In this document: piece after piece, positions 11,581 to 23,501 of the stretch
Position numbering within the stretch: position 1 is the stretch's first letter
How the letters are laid out: each line of letters opens with the position of its first letter
Origin: Clonostachys chloroleuca
Taxonomy: Eukaryota > Ascomycota > Sordariomycetes > Hypocreales > Bionectriaceae
DNA length: 64,000 nucleotides
Reading direction: 5' to 3'
Assembly: GCA_037952775.1 (NCBI GenBank)
Contig: JBANAY010000003.1
Span: forward strand, 23,002,001-23,066,000
Notes under the pieces: generated by a model
What the model saw: the letters and a program-made list of their open reading frames with translations, nothing else
Database searches by the model: none
Told to the model about the DNA's origin: nothing
Translations under genes and position numbers: made by a program

Positions 11581-13497
11581 GATGATTGACAGTTGAGAAG
11601 TGGTCGGTTTAAGGCGAGCGAAAAGCTACTCTGCCAGGCATGGGTTGGGGAGAGCATCGCATTAAAGGGTGCGAGTTGATCCCAGCGGAAGACGCCGATA
11701 TTTATCAGCCAATGATAGATTGGCATATTTGGTTAATGATAGTAGAAGAGCTGATGCATTTTACCCGATTAGGGTCGGAACATGATAAGTGTAGCGGTTG
11801 CGTACACTCTCAATCTCACCTGCCTGATTCGCTTAAGCGATAGATTCAAGACCTCCCTGTTCTAGACCAGTATAACCACGAGTGATAACGAGTTGTTGAG
11901 GGCTACTGCATGACTACCTACATCAGGGAGGCTTGCCGTCTTGGCTGCCAACTGTCATAGTCGTTCCAATCGACTTGCCTAGTAAGAAGTGTGTCCGGCC
12001 CATCACATTGCCAAACCATTGGCAAAGAGCACTCTCGGTCCGGTAAGCCAATGCCGTCAATCAGCAGATAAGGTGGGGTTGCGCCTTACAATTTATGGGC
12101 ATGCACATACTCGGGGCATGAAGAAGTGCTTGGAACCAATTAGGGAGATAGCTCGGGGTACACTACCAAGCAGTCGGTTTCAGAAACCCTCTGAGCCGCT
12201 TGTCCCCATGGGACTCTGCTTTTTGAAAATGATAAGGCTCATGCGTCAACTTTACTTGCGAAATAAAGAGCGCAATGCCAAGAACTTGGCGAGGGGTAGG
12301 TTTCATCCGGTTGAAGTGATATCTTTTCTTGCACGTCAAAACCTGAGACAATCAGTTATCACACTTCATCCAACAGGTCGTGGTCTGACTTCAATCGCTA
12401 TTCACGTAAGCAATTTATGATACTCAAGTGAAAGAACTAATGTCCCGGCTTAACGAATGCAAGCACTGCCAGGGAGGGAATCTTTTTAACCAGGGGATTT
12501 AAGTCAGTCTTCTTCTCAGTCTGAGTACCCTGTCAAGAGCACCATATTGTGAGGTTCGTAAACTAGTTAGAGTCCAAAAGACTTGGCATATCACCTAGCT
12601 TTAGAGACACTAGTTCTCAGAGAATAGAGGAAAGTAGTGGGCTCAAACCAGTTAGATTTGATATAGAGCCCGCTATCTCGGGGGCATCAGGTTTAGGTTC
12701 AAGTTAATTTTAGCTATCTCTGACTCTCCCTTTGCGAGCTCTAGGTAAAAAGGAGGGGATAGGGAGAGACAGTGGAAAGCCGTTATAGGTGATGACGCTC
12801 CAGTAGGCTTACAATGGCCGTCGACAGAGACTGAAGCGTCACTTCCAGCTTGTTGATATACTGATCATAGAATATTCTTTTTGCTATATTCTAGCCCAGC
12901 TGCGACCGCCATTACGAAGAATCTAAGGAAGGTCGTGTTATAAGGAAGACTTCGATGCTTCGAAAAGTGCCTTTTTCGTTTCGTTTCTCTTTCTGGCTTT
13001 GAAGGAAGTCTATTTTTCTTGCCTAATTGAGCTATACAGAAGCCTCAAACATGTGTGTTGTGTAGCTGAATCGCCTCCCAGACAGAGCAAGCCACATACA
13101 TCGATTTTGAGTAGGTTTTCATTAATCAGTCTAGAGGATTTGACACTATCACCAATTTATGTAAGGAAATTCTAAGATATGGAAATGCCGGACGTATGTG
13201 GAGAATTATACTCATAGAATTGGAAACTACTCACGTCTCATATCCCTTTCAGGTACGTGAAATGGAGATACTATATCAAAAGCGACCTTTTCCCGATGTT
13301 CGACGTTACCTGTCTCTTAAATCGTATCATATTCTTCATCTATGCGCGCACATTGGCGAATGTCCGGATGTTGGGCCGGACTCCGGACTTACCTAAGATT
13401 ATCTCCGCCCCATTGAAATTGATCGTGTGGAAATCCCATTCCAGCACACGAACCGATCTTCAACCATTCATACGAGACGAGACGAGCCGGCGCAAAT
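11581..13497. other. 1.9-kb gene-free stretch
   Basis: No ORF with family features; a 143-codon plus-strand ORF at 11989-12420 looks random. The part near 12500-13100 is patchy in composition and could be an old decayed insertion, but I see no terminal repeats, transposase remnants or target duplication. A TAAATA-type element on the minus strand near 11696-11707 may serve the nuclease-like gene. Confidence 0.4.
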
Positions 13498-15075
13498 ATG
13501 AGTAATAACTTCTTCTTCATCGATGGCATCCAAGCCGATAAAAACACCAAGAAGCAGATGCGCCGCCATGTCATGAAGGGCAAGAATGTAGGAAAGAAAT
13601 TTCATCGGCCGTCCAAGCTTGTGCCCGCCGGTCCTAAGATCATCGATACTTGGAGCAGATCGGAAGTTGCCCGCCAATTCAACAAGGGTGAATCTCTTGC
13701 ACTCGATGTTGACAGTAATTTCGGGGACGCTTACCACTCCTGCAACATTCCTATACCTATTCCGCCAGCTGCGCGGCGAATCATCGACGAATGTAGGCGC
13801 CATCCCGACGCAATCCATTTCAGACGATTCAAGACTAAAAAGTGAAACACCGCTAGTCTTCATCTTGACAGCCGATAGAATGTATCCTCCAAAGTTGGGG
13901 ATCTCGCTGGAAGAGGCGAAAGGCATGTGGCTGAAAGTTCTCTTTGAAGATCAGGCCAGTAAGTCTCACGATGATCCAGCTTCAGTAACATACCTGAACT
14001 AAGCAGAGCAGCTTACGAATGCAATTTGGCCATGATGCAAACTTGCAATGAAATATATCTGGGCCATGGGGACAGCTCATCCAAGGCCCTTTACTCTCTG
14101 TCGCGGACAGTAAGCCATGTCAAAAACAAGCTAGAGAGTCCTGATGCTCTCTCCGACTCTACCATGACACTGGTCCTATCTCTCATAAGTCAAGAACAGC
14201 TCAAGAAATTCGACTCAAGGGCAAAAATTCACCTTGATGGCCTTCGGAGAATGATCGAGCTTCGCGGGGGGCTAGAACAGCTGGAGGGGAAACCGCCGCT
14301 TTTACTCAAGGTCTGCAAGTATGTTCAATGGCCCATCCAAACTCATATCATGCTATTCTGCTTCTTATAACGTTCTGTTCTAACTCCGATCTTGAAATCT
14401 CAAAGGGTCGATGTTATCTTTGCACTCCAGTTTGGAGAACCGACTATATTCTTTAGAGACGAAATGCTTAGAGTTCGTGCAGAGATGGCTTCTAAAAGCT
14501 GTTTCCAGAGACTGCTTGCATTACCACCTATCCATGACATGAATACTCCAAACCCTCTACTCAAAGAAGTTATGTTGGATGTTTTGGATGTTTCAACTCT
14601 CATCAACGGCAACAAGTCCAAGTTAGTTGTGGATCTTATAAACTTCCAGGAGATCCTCATGTCGGTCTTCTATCGCCTTCTTCGCATGCGTCCTCTCCAT
14701 CGCGTTCCCCTCAGTAACGATGCAGACGCAATGTACCACCTGGGGCTGATGATCTTCATGCTGACTTTGTTCATTACAATTGAGAAGCAGCGCATTCTGG
14801 AGTGTAGTCCGGTATCTGAAGCTGTCAGGGAGCTCCTCGATCGCGATCTGAGCAAATCAAGTGGTGAATTAGTTCTTTGGTTTTTACTGATTGGTGCAAT
14901 TTGGACCTCGACAGTGGAAGGAGATTGGATTCTTCCTAAACTACAGGAAACAAGGCAGCGGCTACGTCTCAATGACTGGGAGGAAGTGCAATGCCGCATC
15001 GAGTCATTTCCGTGGATCAACGTTTTACATGATGAACCAGGCCGATCTTTGTGGAATCGGCTAGAAGATATGTAG
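13498..15075 (+). CDS. fungal transcription-factor-like protein (Fungal_trans_2 / so-called tachykinin family) with a frame break
   Basis: Exons approximately 13498-13958, 14009-14318 and 14406-15075. The opening FFFIDG..KKQMRRHVMKGKN is the hallmark N-terminus of a fungal family usually annotated as transcription factor domain or 'tachykinin' proteins, which normally lack a zinc cluster. Later stretches fit the same helical fold (SDSTMTLVLSLIS, HLDGLRRMIELRGGLEQL). The first frame stops at TGA 13843-13845 just after a run of five A (13837-13841). Removing one A joins it to a frame that runs on to the gtaagt donor at 13959 and gives 479 residues. The alternative is a 31-nt intron at 13792-13822, far shorter than the others here. 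The second acceptor may be 14008 or 14011. Role unknown; probably a nuclear regulator. Confidence 0.65.
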
Positions 15076-15194
15076 AGACCTCAATGATCAAGAAATATTT
15101 CTGGGGCTTGGCCTTTTAAAAGCAGACATCTCGCGTTCTACTAGTTCAATCGTATCCGAAAACCCCGGAACGCTCATCATGCTAGTGATGCAAT

Positions 15195-16396
15195 TCACCA
15201 GGAGAACTCCTGCTTGACCAACTTCTCAGATAGCTTCCACAGCTTCTCAGCCTCCTCGCTTGATGTCGCCAAGGCTGTGGCAGTGGTGCTGACCTGGCAA
15301 TCTACCAGGTAAGCTCCAAGGTTCTCGCTCCCATCCCTTGTTTCCACCCTCAGTTTCGGGTCCAAGGCTGCCACCAGGCTAGTCGAAGCCCCGGCTTCCA
15401 GGCTCCGATACATGTAGATGTTGCGATCGGATAGGGCCTTGATAGCCCCCAATGTCTGGTCATCAAAATATCTGACCAGCTCAGTGTGAATAACACCTGG
15501 ATGAACAGCCGTGGCCAGAATGCCATAGGTCTCGAAAAGCCTCTTGTTGGCGCCAATTCCGAACAAAACATTCGCCACCTTGCTTCGGTTGTACCCATCG
15601 ATGGGCACGTAAGTCTCCTCCTTGAGGTCTTGCGTATAGCCCCATGCTTTCATCCATTCGTATTGCGGCTGCTCTGCCTCGGGCAAGTCCTTGTTCTTCT
15701 TCTCAAAATTGATATCACTCCAGCGGAAGGCGGAAACTGTGTCCCATGATTAGCAGCTTGGTCTTCTTGGCAAAATATCTTGAGCCATACGAACTTTGAG
15801 GTGAACCTGAGCTGACATTGACGATGCGCGTGGCGCCTTTGGGGCTAGACTCCGCGGCCTTGATCAGTTTAGGCATGATGAGGCATGTAAAAAGCCAGTG
15901 GCCAATATGGTTGGTAGCAAAATGCAGTTCAATGCCATCCTCGGACAGCGTGCGCTGCTGGATTCCGGCGACGCCAGCGCTGTTGATGATGATATTGACC
16001 TCCGGGATATCGGACCAGGAGAGAACATTGGCGGCGGCGGCTCGGACAGATTTCTGGCTGGAGAGGTCAATCTCCAGCAGCCGGTAGTCCACATCAGGGT
16101 AGTCGGATTGAAGGGCATCAATGCAAGCTTGGAGTTTGGCTGGAGTACGCCCGGCGAGGATGAGGCGGGCAGGACTCTGTGAGGCCTAGGGCAAATAATT
16201 TCAGTCAGTTTCAAAATGAAACAGTTTAGACGCCATCTACGAAACTTACCAAGGCCTGAGCCGTGGTGAAGCCAATTCCATTGCGGTTCACACCCGAGAC
16301 AATAATTGTCTTGCCACGGATGCTGTCGGGAAAGGCTTTGGCGACCTCAATGCCCTCGGTATTAGCATTGAACTCGGGATGGGTCGTGGTAGCCAT
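15195..16396 (-). CDS. short-chain dehydrogenase (retinol dehydrogenase / WW-oxidoreductase-like)
   Basis: Exons 16396-16250, 16185-15795 and 15736-15195; 359 residues. The second intron has a gttcgt donor and acacag acceptor, and splicing yields the conserved stretch VSSGSPQ-ISAFRWSDINF. Cofactor loop SGVNRNGIG (34-42) has the one-residue longer spacing seen in this subgroup. NSAG lies at 118-121, N141 in TNHIGHW, S174/S175, and Y228/K232 in YNRSK. The following stretch (LATAVHPGVIHTEL) is typical of the group that acts on retinoid-like or hydrophobic carbonyl substrates. Upstream lie three imperfect 27-bp repeats with CCAAT boxes (16578-16752). The ATG is backed by a TATAAG-like element near 16508-16513. 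Substrate unknown. Confidence 0.9.
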
Positions 16397-18462
16397 GTTG
16401 AAGTTTTATGGAATGGATAATGGGACAAGTTTATACTGTCGTGTGTGTGTATCGAGATGAGCTATGAGAATGAAGAAGAGCCGATGACAACTTGAAGTTT
16501 CTTCCGTCTTATACTTTTTCAATCTACTCAAATGCACCCAAAGTAAGCTTCAAATTTGCATCACAGGCAGGCAACATCCAGTAAGAGACCTATTACCCTA
16601 TTTGTTAACTCAACTATGGCATCGTGTGATATCTGCGGCTCCTCACATCGATCCAATGAGAGACTCAATACCCTATTTGGCTTAGCCAGAATATGAATCC
16701 GATGGAGCTGCATTTATTGAGTCGACCAATAAGAGACTAATTACGCTTTCTAGGAGGCATTGAAGCGTGAGACACCAACCACACACAAAGTCAGACTCAA
16801 CATGAGCCTTGCCCCAGCACGGAAGCCTCGGTGTGGAAGATAGACTTGCGATCTTCCTTTCGTAGATATTCTTAAGCATGCTTAGTCATTCCATTCGCCG
16901 CATTTCTTCTTGTTTTCTTTGGAATGCTCGATGTACTTCACAAAGTTTAGCTACCCTATAGACATGTGGGCAGATTTTCGACGGCCTTGCTTGTTGACTC
17001 CTAGCCTATGCAGGAATATTGAGAATAAAAACTGTTGGATCAAGCTTGCCTTTGAGCATTCAAATCCATCGCTTGTTCTCGAAGAAACTGCGTGATGCGT
17101 TAATACCATGTTCATTGATTACTACAAAACGATACATTTAGAGAGACCGAGTCCTGAAATCCTAGAGGTAGCATGTACACTTCGGAGTAATTACCACTAC
17201 GGTGTTATTAGCCGTTCTCCGATTGCTCATTTCTGGCTGTTGAGTAACTTTCTTGTCTGGTTTTCCGGCATTCCCGCTTAGGCATCTTGACTGTGGGTTC
17301 GGAGACTTTGGGTCGGTCTCCTGGGGTACAAACTAAATGCCGATAACGGTTTTCTAGAATGAAGCTTATTCTGCGTGCTAACGCTACGTCAGAGGTTTCT
17401 TTCAGGGGAACAGTCCCAGCTTGATCATTTCGGTGCGGCTTGCCTCGATAAAGTTGGTCCAAACGGTTCAACTCCGTACCTGACTAGCCTCAGTGGGTGG
17501 GAATCATTGTAGGCTGACAAAAACCAGTCCGGACATACGTGCATGAAAAGTGAAAACCGGGCCCGCGGAACGCGAGGAGAGCGAAAATTGACCTCAATCG
17601 TAGGCCCGGGCGAGTAATGGCAGCCTGCTACGACCCACACGCACGGCCAACGATGTCATTTTGTGCGTATAATTAAATTAGACAGCTTGATAAGGCGGGT
17701 CTCCCTTCCACGGATACCGAGATCTGGATTACGGCACCCGGTTCTGGTGCTTTTCACCGGCTAGCCGGTAGAACGCCTGCCGTTCTATTCTGCCTATAGA
17801 AAGGGTTCAAGCTCTCGCCATCAGTCTCCAGAGGCTATGTCAAAACTTGGGCCATAACCATAATAAATTCATCCAAATCCCTTTTTTTGAACATGCGTCC
17901 GTCTGGGCGACCTAATCAAGCAACAAACGGGGCTTTGACGCTGATTTGAGTCAAGTACAAGAAGAAAGGCCCCCACTACGTGCCTAATTCTGAATCATGC
18001 AAAACGTTTATGAACATATTTAGCATATGACCGGGATGTAGCCGTTCGTATCACGATTATGGACAGACCATAATGGGGCTCTTGCCACGTCGTATCCCCA
18101 CCACTTACAAGCAAGACTCTCGGCGTCTCGGCCCCTGACTTCTAGTTCCGTGAAGTGGGCGGGGACTTTTGACGGCCAAGAAACTCTTTGTTCTCTTTTC
18201 ATAGGCCGGGCTATACCGTCGGTACTATTCTCCGTGACACAAGAGGGAATCAGAAAGGATGGAGTCAATACGAAGAGGAATCTGCTGTATTTATGGAGTC
18301 AGCCCACTTCCCACTGACCGTATCACCGGTATTTTACATCCTGTCCTCGCTGCTTTCTCGTGGCTTGTCTTCTCTACTTCAGCCAGTCACTCGTTTCTCA
18401 TAATAAAAAAACTTAACTACTAGTCATTCGCTATTATTATCAACCTAATACTTATTGTCAAA
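16397..18462. other. 2-kb gene-free stretch with a small spaced repeat
   Basis: No supported gene. The left part is the promoter of the retinol-dehydrogenase-like SDR and holds the three-copy repeat listed separately. The right part is the promoter of the cutinase-fold esterase, ending in an AT-rich leader just before its ATG. Confidence 0.5.
16578..16752. repeat. three imperfect 27-bp repeats at about 74-bp spacing, two carrying CCAAT
   Basis: Copies start at 16578, 16653 and 16726. The shared core is CCARTRAGAGACY...TTAC or ATAC followed by CYTATTTG, degraded in copy 3. Copies 2 and 3 begin CCAAT, copy 1 CCAGT. They lie 180-360 bp upstream of the SDR start at 16396 on the opposite strand, so they could be promoter elements (the CCAAT box is the target of the fungal HAP complex) or remnants of a tandem duplication. 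Confidence 0.5.
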
Positions 18463-19963
18463 ATGCTGTCATTCACATTGCCCATCCTCTTTGCAGGCTC
18501 CGCCGCAGCACGAATCTTCAACCTCGAGACCCGCGCCGACGGCTGCAAGGATGTTCACATCTTCTTGGCCAAGGGAAACAACGAGCCCTACCCAGGGCGT
18601 CAAGGAAAGCTTGTAAACGCCATCTGCGACGGTCTCCCCAGCTGCGACTACGAGGATATCCTGTTCAACAACCCCGGCGGCTCTGACTACTGTGTTGCTA
18701 CCAACGAGGGCATGGTCAACGGAAAGGCCCAGGTTATCGCCTACAATGAGAAGTGCCCTGACTCGAAGCTGGTGCTCAGTGGATTCTCTCAGGGTGGTGA
18801 TGTCGTGAGCAGCATCCTGGCCGGAGGAGGTGGTGACATCTTTGGGTGCACATATCCTGCCACCACTCCCCTCGGTGCTTCATCCAAGGCCGGCAAGCAG
18901 AGTAAGTCCCCCCATACGATAGCTCAATGTCTTTTGTGTTGAGATAAAGGCGTTGTGGAAGTGCCATCTTCTGATGTGAACAATAGTTGCCGCTGCTATG
19001 ACCTTTGGTGATGTCCGTCATACTGCTAACCAGCCTTGGAACGTCCTCGACGGTGCTTCTGGTCAAGGTGTTGTGCCTCGTACCCCCGATATGCTTGCTG
19101 AGCTCGCCCGATATGGGGCTACCTTCCGCGACTACTGCAATGCCGGCGATGGTGTTTGCGGCGACGGTAATATTGTCGATGAGCACTTGAACTACTTTGA
19201 CAAGTACAGCAACATCGCTGCTGAGTTTGTTCACGAGCGTCTCCGTGCCTTCTCTGGTCCTGCATCCACCTCCACATCTGCCTCCTCCGCAGTCTCTACC
19301 AGCAAAACTCCTAGCGCCACCAAGTCAGTTGCATCCAGCACTTTCAGCCACCCCAACAATGCCACCGTCACTACTGGCCACAACTCCGGAACCACTTCTG
19401 CCCCTGATGTCTCGGTCACTGTCCCCCACCACGGCAACAACCCCGGAGTTACCTCGCGGCCCGCGCCCATCACCACCGTCATCACCCAGACCCTGACTGT
19501 CACCGAGGACTGCGAATCAAAGGGCTCGACCTTCTTTGAGACCGTCACCCTCACCGCTAAGTGCCCCATCTGCACCAAGATCCCCGAGTACGCCACCGTC
19601 ACCGACCTGTACGAGGGCCCGACCACCACCGGCACCCAGGGCGCGTTCGTCAGCAACGGCAACCACTTCCCCGTCCAGACCGGCACAGCCCAGCCCGGCA
19701 ACGGCCCCAAGTGGACCACCTTCACCACCGCTGGACACGTCACCACTGCCTACATCCCCGGAGGTTCAGCTCAGCCCAGTTCCGGTCTTGGCGGCAAGCC
19801 TGGAAATTCGGACAGCAATGGCAATGGCCCTGAGTCACCTACCAAGCCTTCTTCCGCTTCTGGCAACTCGCCGGCTGCTCCCAGTGCTCCTGTGAGTGGC
19901 GCAGCCGCCATGGTTCCCCATTTCACAGCTATTGTTGCTCTTCTGGCCATGATGGCTTTCTAA
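18463..19963 (+). CDS. GPI-anchored cutinase-fold esterase (acetylxylan esterase/cutinase family)
   Basis: Exons 18463-18901 and 18987-19963; 471 residues. A signal peptide (1-16) is followed by a cutinase-like alpha/beta hydrolase domain. S109 lies in GFSQGG, with Asp201 in GDGVC and H213 in DEHLNY as the rest of the triad, and Cys27/Cys62-type pairs as in secreted cutinases. From about residue 230 the chain becomes Ser/Thr/Pro-rich, the usual O-glycosylated stalk, with one Cys-containing island (TVTEDCESKG..AKCPICTKIP). It ends in a hydrophobic tail (FTAIVALLAMMAF) after small residues, a GPI-attachment signal. Family enzymes cleave ester bonds of cutin or acetylated xylan outside the cell. 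The GPI anchor and long stalk suggest a wall-bound enzyme rather than a freely secreted one. Substrate not predictable. The gene stands alone. Confidence 0.88.
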
Positions 19964-21249
19964 ATTGACTCTGGAAACGGCGATCGCTTGAGGGAGTGTT
20001 AATGTGTTGGATAAGGTAATGGTGTTGGGGTTGAGGGATGTTGGAGTTGTCCATGTGTTGGCGTTAGTAGAGATTTGGCTTGGGTTCATTCTCCGGGTTG
20101 TGGGAATACTTCAATTGTTCTGTTGGAGCGGTATCATTAACGAAACAAACTCCTTATTATCGAGGCAACACTACCACTCTATTTTGACATGATCCTTCTT
20201 TTCTCACTTACTGGAGCGGCGTGATGTTTGAACGTGTCTACAGAGTATTTCGAATTCCACGATTGGTCAGTTTGAGTCAGCCCAAGCCAACACCCTCACA
20301 GATCACAGCTCACTCGTTTGCCAAGTACAGCAGCTAGCTCAGTTGTGGCGAAGTTGATCTAGGTGGGCTACAGATCGTCGCTCCTTCTTGCTGACCTACT
20401 TTTAGGTATCAACTAGTCTACTGACTATGTATGTAGGGAGAGATGATCACGCCAATCGCTACCTTGAAATAGACATGTTGGGACCCTAGGTGCAGTCGGG
20501 AGACGGGCAATTCTTAATCCCCAGACGAAAAGCTGCTTTGGAATAGCGGTGGAGCTTCGCCCTCTGCTGCTGCGCCGCAAACTCCAGCCCTGTGGGAGCG
20601 AAGCCTAAGAGGGGATGAAGAGCCGGCGATCCTCATACCCTGGCGTCGGATTTTGGATCAAGCCCAGTTCAACGGACTCATCTGCTAGTCTGATTCAGGT
20701 CAGCAGGTTGCAATGAGGTCATCACCACTCGGGGAAAGAAAAGCAACAAATGGCGGCGGATCAACAGCCCGCCAAGCAGCCCAAATGCACGCCAAAGGCT
20801 GCGGCAATTAACTCTAACCAGCATGGTGCGACCGCCGGTGAATTCGTTACTGGGCCACAGGTCATCAGTCACAATCTTGAATGATCGAAGGAGGCACTTG
20901 CAGGATTTAGCGCTTCAGCCTCACCAACTAAACTGGACTTGGCCAAGCGAAATCACCGTTTCCATGTGAGCATCAAGTTGCCACGGGAAACTTGCCCGGG
21001 ATTCTGCTGCCAGGCAGCTATCAGCCTTAGTTTTGGGTGCTTATCCAAAGCCCATTTGCCTGTCGTATTTGTCGTATCTGTTGTCGGCGTGGGTCGACTC
21101 CAAGCACACCCATGCAAAGGATGGAGTAGACTTGCACTAGATAGTAAGCCATTCTGCGCATTATAAGAATTGAGTTGGTCCCTGATTGATCCCTTTATCA
21201 GATTTTGTCTGACATTTGATCAACACACGTTTGACTGAGATCGGCCAAG
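19964..21249. other. gene-free stretch
   Basis: 3' flank of the esterase and promoter of the Cys-rich protein. A TATA-like TATAAG lies near 21160. No gene, repeat or RNA is supported. Confidence 0.45.
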
Positions 21250-22421
21250 ATGCTCCCTCAAGCTCTGCTCTTCCTGCTGACCCCTCTGGTGGTCGCAGAA
21301 GCGTCTCCCGACACCCCTTCAGACATTGTAGTCAACTTCGACCGCAGCCTCGAGGGCCTGGTATCAGTCGAGCAGAGAGAAGTCGAAGTCGTCGATAATG
21401 TTGGGATCCCATCCGAGTTCAGCACCCCGAAGAAGGGATTGGACGCCGTGGACGCGAACAGCCTCCTTGACTCTCGCGCAGTTCTCGATACTCTCTTAAA
21501 CAAGCGCCAAACCTCATGCAGCCCAGGATACGGTTATTGTGCTAGTGAGTCGTCCCTTGCCCGCCTGCTGTAACTTAATATTTCGCCATCTAACGAGTGC
21601 CTGTAGGCTTTGGACGCTGCTGCCCCTCGAGCTCCAAGTGCTGCCCTTACGGCTACTGTATTCAGCCAAACGACACCTGCTGCCCCAAGGGTCCTTGCGA
21701 CGGCGATCAGGGATGCTGCGGCGCCAACAATTGCTACCCCAAGACCGGCGAGTGCTGCTCCGACGGAAGCTTCTGCTATGCCGGCAACCATTGCTACATC
21801 AGCACGTCCAGGGGCCGACTCTGCTGCACCGATAGCAAGTGCACGGCGGCTGTGGATCGCTACGGAACGACAACATACGCCAGCACCTCGACTTCGACCA
21901 CCAGGTTGACCACCACTCGCGCCCAGTACTACTCCTGGACATACACCTACTGGTACTGGTACTACTACTGGACCGTCTCTGTCCAGATCGATGCTTCAAT
22001 TGTCACGTCCACCCGCAGGACAACCACCACGATCTTCAGTGTCCAGACCACGGACGCATCCGCTGCCTCCTCGTACTTTAGCGAGCTGTCGAGAACCGTC
22101 ACCGTTCCAACTCCCGCCGAGGCTACTAGCCTGGAAAGCCTGGCCGGCTCGACATCCTTCGGCAGCGCGGCGACTCGGTCGAGCACGAGCAGCAGAGCTA
22201 GGTCGACCGCGGCTGACAGCACCGACGATGACACCTCCACCGACTCCAGCTCAACGTCTTCCAGGAGCTCTTCCACAACCGCCGCTGGGACTACCTCAGT
22301 CGTGCAAGGCTCACCTGGTGGTAGTTCGGGTGCCGCGCGGCTGTGGTCTGGCATGAACGCGTCCGTCATGGGCTTCTTGTCCTTTGGGCTAGGTGTGGGC
22401 ATTCTGGCCGTGATATTGTAA
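21250..22421 (+). CDS. GPI-anchored cysteine-rich surface protein with Tyr/Trp patch
   Basis: Exons 21250-21544 and 21607-22421; 369 residues. Signal peptide 1-16, then a propeptide-like acidic region ending in a Kex2-type KR (85-86). Next is a compact Cys module (90-177) with six CC pairs (103/104, 110/111, 123/124, 135/136, 148/149, 171/172) and regularly spaced single Cys, reminiscent of granulin-like or chitin-binding-like small disulfide folds. Residues 206-220 are 12 of 15 aromatic (Tyr and Trp alternating). Then follow a Ser/Thr-rich stalk and a C-terminal hydrophobic GPI signal (MGFLSFGLGVGILAVIL). It is probably a cell-wall or plasma-membrane-outer-face protein. I do not recognise a named family or an enzymatic site. 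Its neighbour is also GPI-anchored and on the same strand, but they are 1.3 kb apart. Confidence 0.85.
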
Positions 22422-22853
22422 ATGGATCATGTCCGGATTCTCATGAGTATATGATAGATAGCATAGTTTATAATTTGAATACATGTCCTCCTTTCCAATG
22501 CATTCCAATTGAACTTTCACGCCTATATTTGCATAAATGAGGCTTCAGGTATCCATGTAGTCACATGACGAGGGACATCCGGCATAGTCGGAATCGAGAA
22601 ACCCAAGCACCTTAAGGTTTTAATGAACAGAGATGTCGAGACGCGATTCTAGGGTTGGTTATGAAATCCGCGGGGTTCAGCTCGAATCCCGCCAGAATGA
22701 ACCTAGACTTCCTCAACTATGAATGAAAGGTGAAGTCGCCTTGCTTGGACTTTCTTGCTCCATCCAAGTCGATCCAGTCGTCCCAAAACTGAAGTCATCA
22801 TCTAACCGACTTCTACGATACAAATCATCCATCACCCAACCCCAAGACTCAAA
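22422..22853. other. gene-free stretch
   Basis: Only flanking sequence of the Cys-rich gene and the EthD remnant. A T-arm-like sequence near 22670-22695 is discussed under rejected items. Confidence 0.4.
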
Positions 22854-23407
22854 ATGTCTTCCAAGCTCGTACGAATTACTATTCTTGTCCGCAAAAGGGA
22901 CGATTTGAGGCATGAGGAGTTTCATAAATAGTGAGTTGTCTTTCTCGATAGCGCCATCACAATCGGAAGCTTTTATGCAGAGGCCAGTTTGAACTCAAAA
23001 GTCTAACGAAAGTGGCAACATTAGCTGATCTGAGAAACATCCCGATATCTGGCTTTCCGTGCCTATTGTGCAAGAGAGGATCGTCAAATACTCCCAGTTC
23101 CACGCAAACGAAGCTGTTCGAAGCGCCTACGGGTCCTCAATGCCGCTGGCGTCCTACGACGGCGCTGCTGAGATGTGGGCGGCAAGTATGGAGGACCTCC
23201 TTGAGGTGGGTTTATGTCCCAGCTTTACCTTTTTCTTTGCCTTTTGGCGTTGATGGACGATGCTAACTGTTTCCTCGCCAGGTCTTTACAAATGAAGAGT
23301 ACTTGAGGATTGTTGTCCCAGACGAGCAGAAGTTTCTGAAGAGAGAGGAAGCGCAGATGATTGTTGGTTGGGAAGAACCCAAGTGGGTTGACGGTAAAAG
23401 GGTCTGA
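22854..23407 (+). pseudogene. EthD-domain protein interrupted by an in-frame stop
   Basis: Exons 22854-22930, 23025-23205 and 23282-23407 splice with good signals (gtgagt, branch gtctaac, cattag; gtgggt..cgccag) and encode 127 codons of an EthD/dimeric alpha-beta barrel protein. Recognisable parts are RHEEFHKY, EKHPDIWLSVPIV, KYSQFH, SYDGAAEMWA and a C-terminal VVPDEQKFLKREEAQMIVGWEE-type stretch. The codon after HKY is TGA (23026-23028), where the family has Trp (HKYW). Both acceptors that keep the frame (23015 and 23024) retain this stop. No other damage is seen, so the lesion is recent or an error. Family members are small, often dimeric, and act in breakdown of ethers or in polyketide-type cyclisations; the fungal ones are mostly uncharacterised. 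Confidence 0.7.
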
Positions 23408-23501
23408 TCAACTACGACGACAGGGCCGGAAATCGTATGAAAGAAGCGAATTAATGTAATTGGTCCCTCATTTGCTTGTATCCAATTATTTTTATTTCTC
23501 C

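Noticed and set aside
11989..12420. 143-codon plus-strand ORF in the gap after the HNH-like gene
   Set aside because: No family features, no splice-compatible neighbours, composition like the surrounding non-coding sequence.
12500..13100. Possible relic of a transposon
   Set aside because: No terminal repeats, no target-site duplication and no transposase or reverse transcriptase fragments recognised; only patchy composition.
19231..19746. 171-codon minus-strand ORF
   Set aside because: Antisense to the Ser/Thr-rich stalk of the cutinase-fold gene; low-complexity artefact.
22660..22700. T-arm-like sequence (GGGTTCAGCTCGAATCCCGCC) suggesting a tRNA
   Set aside because: The loop between the stem halves is far longer than the normal seven bases, and no acceptor, D or anticodon arms fold around it.
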